Shown here in pieces: positions 55,572 through 64,000 of a stretch of 64,000 nucleotides of DNA. The translations under genes and the position numbers were made by a program. Source of the DNA: JAUMBM01 sp964441755 (GTDB taxonomy: Bacteria; Bacteroidota; Bacteroidia; Chitinophagales; Saprospiraceae); NCBI GenBank assembly GCA_964441755.1, contig CAYTVG010000016.1, positions 1 through 64,000 of the forward strand. The letters run 5' to 3'. Each line of letters opens with the position of its first letter. Positions within the stretch are counted from its first letter, which is position 1. Under the pieces are notes generated by a model that did not search any database, was not told where the DNA came from, and worked only from the letters and a program-made list of their open reading frames with translations.

Positions 55572-58196
55572 ATGAAACACGCCCTTTTTTTCGCGCTCTT
55601 AACAATTAACACCCTTCCGCTGTCGGCCCAGTGGGAGGATGATTTTTCTGACGGCGATTTCAGTTCCGCGCCCGCCTGGCTGGGTGACGTTGAGCGTTTT
55701 GCCGTATTCAATGACCGTTTGCAGCTGAGAGACACAGCTGCGGCTGGCAGCAATGCAAGTTTTCTATACAGCAGAGCGCCTACCAGTATTGCGGATACTA
55801 CGCAGTGGGAAGGTTTTTTTTTCCTCAACTTCTCGCCCTCAGCGGCCAACCTGTGCCGCTGGTACCTTGCGGTAAATTCTCCCCCTGGCAGTGGTTCGTT
55901 TACAGGTTACTATCTGCAGCTGGGTGGCGTTAGCGGCAATACCGATGCGCTGGAGCTTTACCGGCAGGATGGCAGCGAGCGGGTGTTGCTGTTGCGTGGC
56001 CGGGAAGGCGCCATGGGCGGCGGCACTGCCACTGTTCGCGTAGCTGTCAGTCGTTTTCCGGGTGGCGAGTGGCGGCTCTTGGCCGACTACAGCGGCGGTT
56101 ACGATCTGCAAGAAGAAGGCAGTGTAACGGATGACACCTATATAGTAAGTGAGTACACTGGTATAGGCTGCCTGTATACTGCGAGCCGTTCGAATCACTT
56201 TTTTTTCGATGATTTTTCCATTACTCCTTTATATGAGGATAACGCCGGTCCCACCCTCTTATCCGTACATGCTTTGGACGAACGGTCGCTCCGCCTCATG
56301 GTCGACGAGCCACTGGATGCGGCTATGGCTGTAAATCCGGCGCATTATCAGCTGGATGGTGGGCAGGGTCGGCCGATGGCTGTCTCATACGACTCTTTGG
56401 ACCCGAATACGCTCATTCTTGTTTTTGAAAATCCCTTCATCAATCTGCAGTCTTACACCCTTACAATAGACAGTCTGGCAGACCGCAGCGGCAACATCGT
56501 GCTGGGGCTGCAACATACTTTTCCCTTTGTGCTGACAGGCAGGGCGGGTTGGCAGGAGCTGGTCATTAGCGAAATCATGGCTGACCCAAGCCCAACGGTG
56601 GGGCTGCCCAATGCGGAATATTTGGAATTGCTGAACCGGTCGGACCAACTACTCGAGTTGTCCGACTACAGCCTGTTGGCAGGCAGCAGTCTGCAGCCGT
56701 TGCCTGAAGGGTTGCTGCTCCCCGGTGAGCGAATACTACTTTGCCGGGCCGATCAGCTTGCGCTTTTTTCGGCCCATGGCCGGGTAGCAGCTATGTCTGC
56801 CTTTCCGGCGCTGAGCAACAGTGGAAGTACGCTTAGCATACTTGATCAGCAAGGTGTGCGGCTGCTCACACTCTCCTACTCGATCTCCTGGTATCGGGAC
56901 GAACAACGCAGCGATGGCGGCTACAGCATAGAGATGCAAGATGAAGCGGGTCCTGCCGATTGCGCAGCCAACTGGCATGCCAGTCTGGCTGCAGCCGGCG
57001 GGACGCCCGGCCAGGGAAGTTCTCTGACACAACTGCCCCCGGATCGGCAGCCACCCCGCCTGCAGCAGCTGGCGGTGGCATCGGCCAGCGAGCTTAGCCT
57101 GCAGTACGACGAGGCGCTTGCGCCGGAGTCAGCTGAAGCTGTTGGCAATTTTCAGTTTGAGCCATGGGTAGACATTGCAGAAGTTGTCGCAGACAACGAC
57201 GGCCACACGCTGCATTTTTTTTTACAAGACAGCCTGCGCCCCGGGCAGCTATACCGGCTGCGGGTGCTGGCCGGTATAGCCGATTGCCTTGGCAATCGTG
57301 CAGATACGACAAGCTATCGCCTCGGATTGCCCGAGCCCCCCTTAGCGGGTGACCTCATTATTAACGAACTGCTTTTCAACCCGCTGAGCGGAGGAGTTGA
57401 TTTTGCAGAAATCTACAACCGGTCTTACAAAACAATAAGCCTCAACGGATTGTACATAGGCAATAGTCAGGCACAGCCGCTGCCTGACCTAAGCCGCATC
57501 AGTGCCGTCGGCTTGCTGCTACCTGGCGAGTACGCTGTTTTTTGTCCCTCACCAGCCGACATTATGGCACGCTACACGGTAGCTGCCCCTGACAAACTTT
57601 TTTCACAATTGCTGCCTGTCATGCCTGACGAGCGGGGCAATTTCAGTCTTTATGATGCCCGGCTGGTCATGTTGGACAGCATTGATTATGACGAATCGTG
57701 GCATTCACCCTTGCTGACGGAAGTTGATGGCATCAGTTTGGAGCGAATATACCCTGAGCAGCCGGGCAACCGACAAGACAACTGGCATTCAGCTGCCAGC
57801 ATGGCTGGTTACGCTACGCCTACAGCCCGCAACAGTCAGTTTCGGGTATTCTCACCTTTACAAGCGGGAGAGCAGGCGCGGTATTTTCAATTATCCGAGA
57901 ATGTTTTTTCTCCTGATGGTGATGGTTATCAAGATTTTATGCTGCTAACCTATGAAATTCCGACTACTGGCTATGTGGCTGATGTGCGCATCTATGATTT
58001 GGAAGGGCGGGAAATCATGCGGTTGGGCCGGCGGACATTGCTGGCGGGCAGCGGGCACTATCAGTGGGACGGCACGACCCTGCGCGGGCAGCGGGCACGG
58101 GCCGGCATTTATGCCGTGCACGTCCGCTATTACCGGCCCGACGGCAGGCAGGGGCGGGAGACCTACAGCTGTGTGTTGGCCGGGCAGCTGGATTAG
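55572..58196 (+). CDS. Secreted lamin-tail-domain protein with FlgD-like C-terminal domain
   Basis: 874 aa. Signal peptide to about residue 19. An N-terminal LamG/jelly-roll-like module (about 20-215) is followed by an Ig-like module (SVHALDERSLRLMVDEPLDAAMAVNPAHYQL). Then comes a lamin-tail domain (ELVISEIMADPSPTVGLPNAEYLELLNRS), a second Ig-like part and a second lamin-tail domain (GDLIINELLFNPLSGGVDFAEIYNRS). The end, NVFSPDGDGYQDFMLLTYEIP...GIYAVHVRYY, is a FlgD-like Ig domain like those ending T9SS-exported gliding-type proteins. Probably secreted or surface-bound; partner unknown. Its stop overlaps the stop of the convergent lpxK. Confidence 0.8.
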   Translation: MKHALFFALLTINTLPLSAQWEDDFSDGDFSSAPAWLGDVERFAVFNDRLQLRDTAAAGSNASFLYSRAPTSIADTTQWEGFFFLNFSPSAANLCRWYLAVNSPPGSGSFTGYYLQLGGVSGNTDALELYRQDGSERVLLLRGREGAMGGGTATVRVAVSRFPGGEWRLLADYSGGYDLQEEGSVTDDTYIVSEYTGIGCLYTASRSNHFFFDDFSITPLYEDNAGPTLLSVHALDERSLRLMVDEPLDAAMAVNPAHYQLDGGQGRPMAVSYDSLDPNTLILVFENPFINLQSYTLTIDSLADRSGNIVLGLQHTFPFVLTGRAGWQELVISEIMADPSPTVGLPNAEYLELLNRSDQLLELSDYSLLAGSSLQPLPEGLLLPGERILLCRADQLALFSAHGRVAAMSAFPALSNSGSTLSILDQQGVRLLTLSYSISWYRDEQRSDGGYSIEMQDEAGPADCAANWHASLAAAGGTPGQGSSLTQLPPDRQPPRLQQLAVASASELSLQYDEALAPESAEAVGNFQFEPWVDIAEVVADNDGHTLHFFLQDSLRPGQLYRLRVLAGIADCLGNRADTTSYRLGLPEPPLAGDLIINELLFNPLSGGVDFAEIYNRSYKTISLNGLYIGNSQAQPLPDLSRISAVGLLLPGEYAVFCPSPADIMARYTVAAPDKLFSQLLPVMPDERGNFSLYDARLVMLDSIDYDESWHSPLLTEVDGISLERIYPEQPGNRQDNWHSAASMAGYATPTARNSQFRVFSPLQAGEQARYFQLSENVFSPDGDGYQDFMLLTYEIPTTGYVADVRIYDLEGREIMRLGRRTLLAGSGHYQWDGTTLRGQRARAGIYAVHVRYYRPDGRQGRETYSCVLAGQLD

Positions 58197-59260
58197 ACCG
58201 TAAATTCGAGCAAGAATTGCCGGATAGCTGCATCGAAATCCTGCTGCTGGTCGAAGTGAAAAGCTACTTCTACCGGCAATACGAAGACTGGCAGTTGGTT
58301 TTCGCGGAGGTAATCGCGGTGGAGCTCGAGTCGGGTAGCATCTTTTTCGGTAGTGATGATCACCTTTGAAGACCCTTGCATACGTTCGAAAGCTTTGTGG
58401 ATCTGGCCGATATCATAGCGACTAAAATAGTGATGATCTTCATACTCCATGACCCTGACATCTGCCACCTGCCTGTTGAGGTAAGCGAGGGCATACTCTG
58501 TACGTGCGATGGCGCTGACGAACAAGACATCCAGTTCCGGCGAAAGCTGCAATTCCGTCTGTCGATCAAACAGGAAGTAGGGTGGCAGGTAGCGGTAATA
58601 GCTAAAGAAAACCTTTTGGTGAGGGAGCGGCTTGAGTTCGGACAGCAATCGCTCGCGCTCAGCCGCTGAAACAGTGGGTGGGCATTTGGTAACGATGATG
58701 ATATCGGCACGTTGGTAAGCGGCCGGGAACTCGCGCAGGCGGCCGGCTGGCAGCAGCCAGTCGCGGGTAAAAGGGCTGTCAAACTCTGTGAGCAGGATAT
58801 TGAGTCCTGCTTTGACGGCGCGATGCTGGAAGGCATCATCGAGCAGGATGAGTTGGGTATCGGGTTGCTCCACCATCAGGTTGGGGATTGCCAGTGCCCT
58901 GTCTTCAGCTACGGCTACCAACAGTCCGGGAAATTTTCTTTTAAACTGCAGGGGTTCGTCCCCTGCCAGTTCGGCATTCATATGGGGTTCTACCACCATA
59001 AAGCCGCGGCTTTTGCGGCGATAGCCACGGCTAAGGGTAGCGAGGCGTATGTATGACTGCAGGCTGCTTACAAGGTACTCTATATGAGGAGATTTGCCGG
59101 CACCGCCGACGGACAGATTCCCGACGGTAATTACCGGCACATCAAAGGACATAGCCTTGAGGATACCCACTCGATAGAGGCCTGTATGAATCAGGACGCC
59201 CAGCCCGTACAGCAGTGAAAGCGGGAAGAGCAGAATTTTGGCCAGCCAGTGTTGAATCAT
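58193..59260 (-). CDS. lpxK: Tetraacyldisaccharide 4'-kinase
   Basis: 355 aa. Adds the 4'-phosphate to the lipid A disaccharide at the inner membrane. MIQHWLAKILLFPLSLLYGLGV is the membrane-binding N-terminal helix. The P-loop VGNLSVGGAGKSPHIEYL and the following ATLSRGYRRKSRGF, DDAFQHRAV and ITTEKDATRL motifs are diagnostic. Its ATG at 59260 is chosen; the open frame runs 59 codons further upstream without conserved features. The organism therefore makes lipid A, as expected for a Gram-negative cell. Confidence 0.94.
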   Translation of the reverse strand: MIQHWLAKILLFPLSLLYGLGVLIHTGLYRVGILKAMSFDVPVITVGNLSVGGAGKSPHIEYLVSSLQSYIRLATLSRGYRRKSRGFMVVEPHMNAELAGDEPLQFKRKFPGLLVAVAEDRALAIPNLMVEQPDTQLILLDDAFQHRAVKAGLNILLTEFDSPFTRDWLLPAGRLREFPAAYQRADIIIVTKCPPTVSAAERERLLSELKPLPHQKVFFSYYRYLPPYFLFDRQTELQLSPELDVLFVSAIARTEYALAYLNRQVADVRVMEYEDHHYFSRYDIGQIHKAFERMQGSSKVIITTEKDATRLELHRDYLRENQLPVFVLPVEVAFHFDQQQDFDAAIRQFLLEFTV

Positions 59261-59527
59261 AGCAGCAGACTTAAGCGCATGTTCCGGGACTGCTGTTTCA
59301 GGCAGCAATCCCGGGAGATAAGCTGATGATAAAGGTAATATATGTTGTCGGCGGACAGGCATTTGAGCAGGCAAATAGCTGTGAGCGCGATGATAGTATT
59401 TTTTGCGAGCAGCGAGCAGGCATACTAAAACGAACAAAAAACAGCCCCTTTCGTTTCAACAGTCAGCTGACTACACAAAAAAGACGCCCTAAAAGGCGTA
59501 TTTTTACCCACCACAACAACATATTTC

Positions 59528-60274
59528 ATGCGAGCGATGCTATTTTCGGCCGGTTTGGGCACCCGGCTACGCCCCTACACAGACAACTGCCCCAAGGCGC
59601 TGGTGGAAATTGACGGTTGCAGCCTGTTGGAGATTAACCTGGGCCGGCTGGTCGCCTGTGGTTTTGAAGAAGTAGTGATCAACATACATCACTATGGCGA
59701 GCAGATAATCAACTTCTTAGGCCAACGAAAAGACTGGGGCATCCGGATTCTGTTATCTGATGAACGAATGCAGTTGCTGGACACCGGCGGAGGGCTCCTG
59801 AAAGCACGTCCGCTATTGGATGGCCAGCCATTTCTTATACACAACGTTGATATATTGTCTGATATAGATTTGGCTGCCCTGTACGATTATCATCAGGCGG
59901 GTGCTCAGACAGCAACTTTGGCCGTCCGGGAGCGAAGCAGTTCGAGGCAACTGCTGTTTGATGCGCAGTTGGAGTTGTGCGGATGGGAGCACAGTGAGCG
60001 AGCCGAGCGAAAGTGGCGACATGGTGGCCGGGAGGTAAGACCGCTGGCATACAGCGGCATTGCGGTGTTGAGTCCCGATATCTTCAGCTACATGCCCCGG
60101 CAGGCAGGAGCTGTATTTTCGATTATTGACACCCTTTTGAGCGTTGACCGTGCGGAGCGGGTCATTGGCTATCCTCATACAGAAGGTTATTGGCTGGATG
60201 TAGGCAAGCCGGCGGCCATAGCGACGGCATCAGCCTGGATACAGGCAGGCTACCTGGCTGGTTGTAAGCGATAA
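59528..60274 (+). CDS. Sugar-phosphate nucleotidyltransferase (MurU/RmlA-like)
   Basis: 248 aa. The start MRAMLFSAGLGTRLRPYTDNCPKALVEIDG is the nucleotide-binding signature of the NTP-transferase family. VDILSDIDLAAL holds the metal-binding Asp, and the ending PHTEGYWLDVGKP is conserved. The short length without a left-handed-helix domain fits MurNAc-1-phosphate uridylyltransferase MurU or a mannose-1-phosphate guanylyltransferase. The substrate cannot be fixed from sequence. A bidirectional terminator separates it from the convergent M36 protease gene. Confidence 0.82.
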   Translation: MRAMLFSAGLGTRLRPYTDNCPKALVEIDGCSLLEINLGRLVACGFEEVVINIHHYGEQIINFLGQRKDWGIRILLSDERMQLLDTGGGLLKARPLLDGQPFLIHNVDILSDIDLAALYDYHQAGAQTATLAVRERSSSRQLLFDAQLELCGWEHSERAERKWRHGGREVRPLAYSGIAVLSPDIFSYMPRQAGAVFSIIDTLLSVDRAERVIGYPHTEGYWLDVGKPAAIATASAWIQAGYLAGCKR

Positions 60275-60277
60275 AAT

Positions 60278-60316
60278 AAAAAAGCCGGCGCTGCAAGCTG
60301 CAGCGCCGGCTTTTTT
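60278..60316. terminator. Bidirectional terminator between nucleotidyltransferase and protease genes
   Basis: 18-bp stem AAAAAAGCCGGCGCTGCA with an AGC loop; six T follow on each strand. Confidence 0.85.
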
Positions 60317-60327
60317 ACTACATCAAC

Positions 60328-63300
60328 TTATTGTACACTAAATTTCATTGTATGTGCTCCGGCGCCCGTATTGAGCTGGAGCAGATAGAAGCCTTTAGGC
60401 AGGTCATTGATACGAATCGGCAGCATTTGTGCGCCTTCGATCAGCATAACCGGCTGTTCGCGGAGCAGCTGTCCGCTCACAGTAAAGAGACGAACAACCC
60501 CCTGTCCGCTCACCTTGCTCTGCAGCGAGATGTTGACCTGTTCGCGGGCAGGGTTGGGGAAAAGGCGGATAGCCGTGAGGTCCTCCGGCAGTTCCTGGGT
60601 ATTGACCATACCATCAGAATTGACGAAGATGCCTGACTGGCTGATCTGTGCACAAGCCAGATCTCCCTGATCTGAAGAAACGCAGGCTTCGGCCTGGTAG
60701 ACCTTGAGATCCATGAATTCGACATTATCGAGATGCCATCCATCGGCAGCATCAGCAGCATCGGAGCCGAAGCGCCAGCGCACGGTGATTGCATCGCCGA
60801 GATAAGGGCGCAGGTCTACATAAGAAGCCAGGTAGCCATTGCTATTGCCCCAGAATCCGAAGAGATTGGGCACAGCGAAGGTGTTGTAAGGGAGCTTTCC
60901 GCGATAGCCTCCACGGAGCATCAGATTAGACGTATTTTCCCAGGTGATGCCACCATCGCGGCTGATTTGGACGATACCACCATCGGCACCGGCTTCGGTA
61001 TCATACTGGTGGTAGAAGCGCAGTACGGGTAAGCTACCACTGACAGTGATTTCCTCGGCCATTTGGAGCACCTGGTCATTGTCCGTTGCATTGTTGGGTA
61101 CGAACCAGGAGTATTCCCCCTCATAAGGATCGAAGTCGACCAGATCCCAGATATCGACCCCTTCGAGTGCATCGGGCAGCCAGTTGAGGTCGCCCTCTTC
61201 CATGCCATCGAAGAAGACCGTAGAAGAAGCTGTGCTACCACTCTGTACGCGATAGGTGATTGTTTTTTCGGCACCGAACTCCATGCTGCCGAGATTAAAC
61301 GACAGCGAGTTACCTGAGACTACCGGACTGGCCCCTGTTGCAGACCCCGGAATAAAGGTCATACCGGCGGGCACCTGATCAACGACAGTCACCCCTGTGA
61401 GTGTGGTCGGTTTGTGGTTGGTGACTACCAGCGTGACGGTAGCCTCTTCGCCAGCGTTGATCAGTTCGGTAGCACTTTTAGCGATTTTGAGTTCTTCGAT
61501 ACAAGTAGGCTTTGTTTCGAAAGACTGGCGGCCATCGTTGCGGGCATTGGTACTACCCTCGCTGGCGCCCCAGCCGAGACCCCGACGAGCATAGGCCTCC
61601 CAGATGATGCAACCATTGGCGCCATTGTAGTTGACCGAGTCTGCCATGAGGATAGCATCGCGACCAGAGATAAAGCCAGGCTCGCAGGTTTGGAGCTTCA
61701 TGCCATCCATGATCAGCTGTATCGCCTTATTGTTGCCTCCGTCACCATTGACAAAGTCAGGATCGAATCCATAGGCCTCAGTCATAGCCCAGTAAATATC
61801 CCAGTTGACAGCCGTCCACACTTCTCCCAGCGGGTGGGGAGCAGTAGTACCGATGATATCGTCATAGACCTGATCATTGACAGCAAAATCCGTAGAGTAT
61901 GGTTTACGGCGGATACCACCGCCGCTGACACCGGCGCCGATGGCATAGTTACCAATTCCTCTCGGCAGTGTGCCTTGTTCGCCCGGGCGAACGGTTGTAA
62001 CGAGCGAGAAGAAATCACTCCAGCCCTCGCCCATTTGCTCATCATTGCCGAGGCAGCCGGCCTGGTTGGGTCCGCCGGTGAGGCGGTTGCTAATACCGTG
62101 GCCATATTCGTGAGCGATGATACCATTATCGAAATCACCATCGAGATAAGCCGGCCCATTGGAGGCCGGGATTTGGAGTGTGACTGACAATCCCTGGCTG
62201 ATAAACTGGCGCAGGTATACGCAGTCAGCATTTTTCATAAAGACAGCGCGGATATTCACTTGGTTACCGACAGCACCAGCAGCCATGGTGATGAGATTAT
62301 CCTCAAAATTACAGATAATAACACCGATAGCTCCGGCCTGTTGAGCGTTGAGAGCTTTGCGCCCGAATTCGCAGGAGCCGCGATCAATGAGCGCGATTTT
62401 GCCCGCCACATCGTTGACGATAGCGCCGCATGCGAGCGTTGGGGAATTGGAAGCATCGTTAGCTATGACCACCTCACCGGAGAAAGGCGTAGCGGTGATA
62501 GGTGCACCGAAATCTCCCCCCCGGGCCTCCAGTTGCTGACCAGCAGCGACTTCGGGTGAGTTGATGGTCAGGAGGCGGCCACCGCTGTTAGACCAGAGGT
62601 ACATCTGCATACGTCCGCTACCGCCATCGGGGGGTGTAGCGAAGTTGGCATTATTTTCGCCACCACCATCCTGAGCCTCAGCACGCACATAGTCGTTGCC
62701 GGAACCCTGACCGCTGTAATTACGCTGCTGGAAATTGCCTGCGGGCTCATCGAAGCCATAGCGGAAGGCAAAATCGTGGATCATGTTATTGGCGTAGAAG
62801 AGCTGTGTTACTGCTGCTTCGCGATATTCGGCGGGTTCTACATCCGGGCTGAAGAAGAAATCGAAGACCAGATTTTCGCCACCCTGAGGTTCATCCCCAG
62901 CTGTATTATTGGTATTGGCGACATCGAGATAAGCGTGGACATTATTGCCACGAGTAATACGGAACTCGGGGCCGGGCTGGCCGTCGGTATCGTGCCAGCC
63001 GAAAGGTGAAGCTTCGGGGATGGCGGGGTTGACTAGCAGTTCGCGTGTACCGTGGATAGGACTTTCGAAAGGCAACGGGAATACGTTATAGGTAGCGTTA
63101 TCGGTGAGCATAGTATTTTGCTCGATGAGTGCACTCCGAACGGGCAGGGCCTCGTGCTGGTGGGAACTGCAGTTGTGTGCGTGGTTTTCCTGATGAAAAT
63201 TGCAATAGACCGTCCAGTTGTGGCGGTGAAGAATTGCGCCCGTGACTGCATCAACGCGAATGCTCCAATAGTCTGCAGAATGGCTGTCATCGATGGCCAT

Positions 63301-63840
63301 ATCCCAGGCAAGTCTTGCAGTACCCTCTTCGCGGTTAGGCTGGAATTTGAGCCGAACGGTGATATCCTGATCTGCAACATCACCCCCTCCGTAAACGAAG
63401 GTATGGTTACCCTCCTGCGATAACAGAGGCAACGGCCGCTGAGGCGCAGCACCCAGATCTTCGAGTACTGTGAGCAGTGCCTGATAAGGCTGCACGGAAG
63501 GTGTTGTAGCGTTGACAACACCCGCCAGATTGGGGATGAATCGTTGGGTCGTAAAAACTATCTTACCCTGTGCATTTACGTGTACACCCATAACACCATT
63601 GTAAAGTTCTATCCCTTGGTGTCGTTGTACAAAATAAATGTGCGTAAGCCCGTTGTGGCGACTGACATAATTGTCACTCACCAACATATCTGATACATCA
63701 GCAGCCGTGAGCCCCCAACTGCCGTGTTCCTGCTCGACATGCCGCAATGCAATATCCAATGCACTTTGGCGCTGTGCCCAGACGGAAGAGGCCACAGACA
63801 GCAGCATCAACACCCACAAAGTGGAATAAAATTTTCTCAT
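60328..63840 (-). CDS. M36 (fungalysin) metalloprotease with PA, DUF11 and T9SS sorting domains
   Basis: 1170 aa. Signal peptide (LLSVASSVWAQ), then an FTP/PepSY-type propeptide (about 30-240). The M36 catalytic domain has IIAHEYGHGISNRLTGG (His577, Glu578, His581) and the downstream Glu in MGEGWSDFFSLV. A PA domain (GKIALIDRGSCEFGRKALNAQQAGAIGVIICN, near 470-500) is inserted within it. After this come a DUF11-type repeat (KSATELINAGEEATVTLVVTNH), a MAM/immune-inhibitor-A-like beta-sandwich (DGMEEGDLNWLPDALEGVDIW...), and a type A T9SS C-terminal domain (IRLFPNPAREQVNISLQ...PKGFYLLQLN). A secreted, self-activating protease for protein degradation. Confidence 0.93.
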   Translation of the reverse strand: MRKFYSTLWVLMLLSVASSVWAQRQSALDIALRHVEQEHGSWGLTAADVSDMLVSDNYVSRHNGLTHIYFVQRHQGIELYNGVMGVHVNAQGKIVFTTQRFIPNLAGVVNATTPSVQPYQALLTVLEDLGAAPQRPLPLLSQEGNHTFVYGGGDVADQDITVRLKFQPNREEGTARLAWDMAIDDSHSADYWSIRVDAVTGAILHRHNWTVYCNFHQENHAHNCSSHQHEALPVRSALIEQNTMLTDNATYNVFPLPFESPIHGTRELLVNPAIPEASPFGWHDTDGQPGPEFRITRGNNVHAYLDVANTNNTAGDEPQGGENLVFDFFFSPDVEPAEYREAAVTQLFYANNMIHDFAFRYGFDEPAGNFQQRNYSGQGSGNDYVRAEAQDGGGENNANFATPPDGGSGRMQMYLWSNSGGRLLTINSPEVAAGQQLEARGGDFGAPITATPFSGEVVIANDASNSPTLACGAIVNDVAGKIALIDRGSCEFGRKALNAQQAGAIGVIICNFEDNLITMAAGAVGNQVNIRAVFMKNADCVYLRQFISQGLSVTLQIPASNGPAYLDGDFDNGIIAHEYGHGISNRLTGGPNQAGCLGNDEQMGEGWSDFFSLVTTVRPGEQGTLPRGIGNYAIGAGVSGGGIRRKPYSTDFAVNDQVYDDIIGTTAPHPLGEVWTAVNWDIYWAMTEAYGFDPDFVNGDGGNNKAIQLIMDGMKLQTCEPGFISGRDAILMADSVNYNGANGCIIWEAYARRGLGWGASEGSTNARNDGRQSFETKPTCIEELKIAKSATELINAGEEATVTLVVTNHKPTTLTGVTVVDQVPAGMTFIPGSATGASPVVSGNSLSFNLGSMEFGAEKTITYRVQSGSTASSTVFFDGMEEGDLNWLPDALEGVDIWDLVDFDPYEGEYSWFVPNNATDNDQVLQMAEEITVSGSLPVLRFYHQYDTEAGADGGIVQISRDGGITWENTSNLMLRGGYRGKLPYNTFAVPNLFGFWGNSNGYLASYVDLRPYLGDAITVRWRFGSDAADAADGWHLDNVEFMDLKVYQAEACVSSDQGDLACAQISQSGIFVNSDGMVNTQELPEDLTAIRLFPNPAREQVNISLQSKVSGQGVVRLFTVSGQLLREQPVMLIEGAQMLPIRINDLPKGFYLLQLNTGAGAHTMKFSVQ

Positions 63841-64000
63841 ACACTCTAATCAGTTAATAATATAAAAATAACGAGTAGCCTTACCATTAATGCGATAAAA
63901 TTAAGTAAATAACCCAATCAACAGCATTCTGTTCAGCTATTATTCATGTCTGGCCGACAAATTACATATTAATTATTAGCTTAGCGGCATGCAAGACAGC

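Overview
The window looks like chromosomal DNA of a free-living member of the Bacteroidota, most likely the Saprospiria/Lewinella side. The evidence is threefold. Several genes carry type IX secretion system (T9SS) C-terminal sorting domains, and a SprE/PorW-like T9SS lipoprotein is present. Many start regions carry a TAnnTTTG -7 promoter element (once in the full TTG-N19-TAGCTTTG form, before recN). Many families are typical of this phylum (DUF4212 with a sodium:solute symporter, an ABC permease-M1 peptidase fusion, PepSY-like lipoproteins, OprP-like porins, M36 fungalysin). No rRNA or tRNA gene and no intact mobile element was recognised.

Layout. 1-410: an intergenic array of 53-bp repeats with a decayed IS3-type transposase gene. 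569-4620: cysQ, hemA and recN. 4744-11221: a hydrogen-uptake locus. The operon of a small His-containing membrane protein, hypA, hypB and hypC runs left. Divergent from it, the structural operon runs right: Tat-exported small subunit, large subunit, cytochrome b and maturation protease. The small subunit has the six-cysteine proximal-cluster pattern of oxygen-tolerant group 1d enzymes, and the shared promoter region holds a CRP/FNR-type dyad. 11286-17095: lipoprotein, TMEM220-like protein, CobW GTPase, MogA, GHMP kinase and rpsF-rpsR-rplI. 17250-26668: porin, a PA-domain T9SS protein, two Gfo/Idh/MocA oxidoreductases, DinB, DUF2214, a PMT-type glycosyltransferase and a META lipoprotein. 26806-33867: a solute (probably acetate/monocarboxylate) uptake neighbourhood with DEDDh exonuclease, cNMP-CBS-DUF294 regulator, ArsR, porin, DUF4212 and SSS symporter. 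34011-46789: small membrane protein, ABC permease-peptidase and its ATPase, omega-amidase, NlpC/P60, SprE/PorW, M23 peptidase, HAD protein and SCO1. 46993-51860: lipoprotein, LolA, a two-component pair (FixL-like PAS kinase plus a REC-CRP fusion regulator) and a CBS/thioredoxin-fold pair. 51861-52747: a long non-coding stretch with promoters, hairpins and a motif present three times, a candidate small-RNA locus. 52748-63840: coiled-coil protein, asd, lamin-tail T9SS-type protein, lpxK, nucleotidyltransferase and an M36 metalloprotease.

The most interesting hypothesis links three parts. The kinase at 49619-50908 keeps the residues that bind heme and sense oxygen in FixL. Its partner is a receiver domain fused directly to a CRP-type DNA-binding domain, in effect FixJ and FixK in one protein. 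A dyad of matching geometry lies between the two hydrogenase operons. Regulation of the hydrogenase by this pair is inference, not something the sequence shows.

A second theme is structured intergenic DNA. There is a family of perfect hairpins with apical GGC-N4-GCC at convergent gene ends, often paired with an AT-rich palindrome. There are also two copies of a stem-loop with identical 10-20-10 architecture, variable complementary arms and a conserved 20-nt loop.
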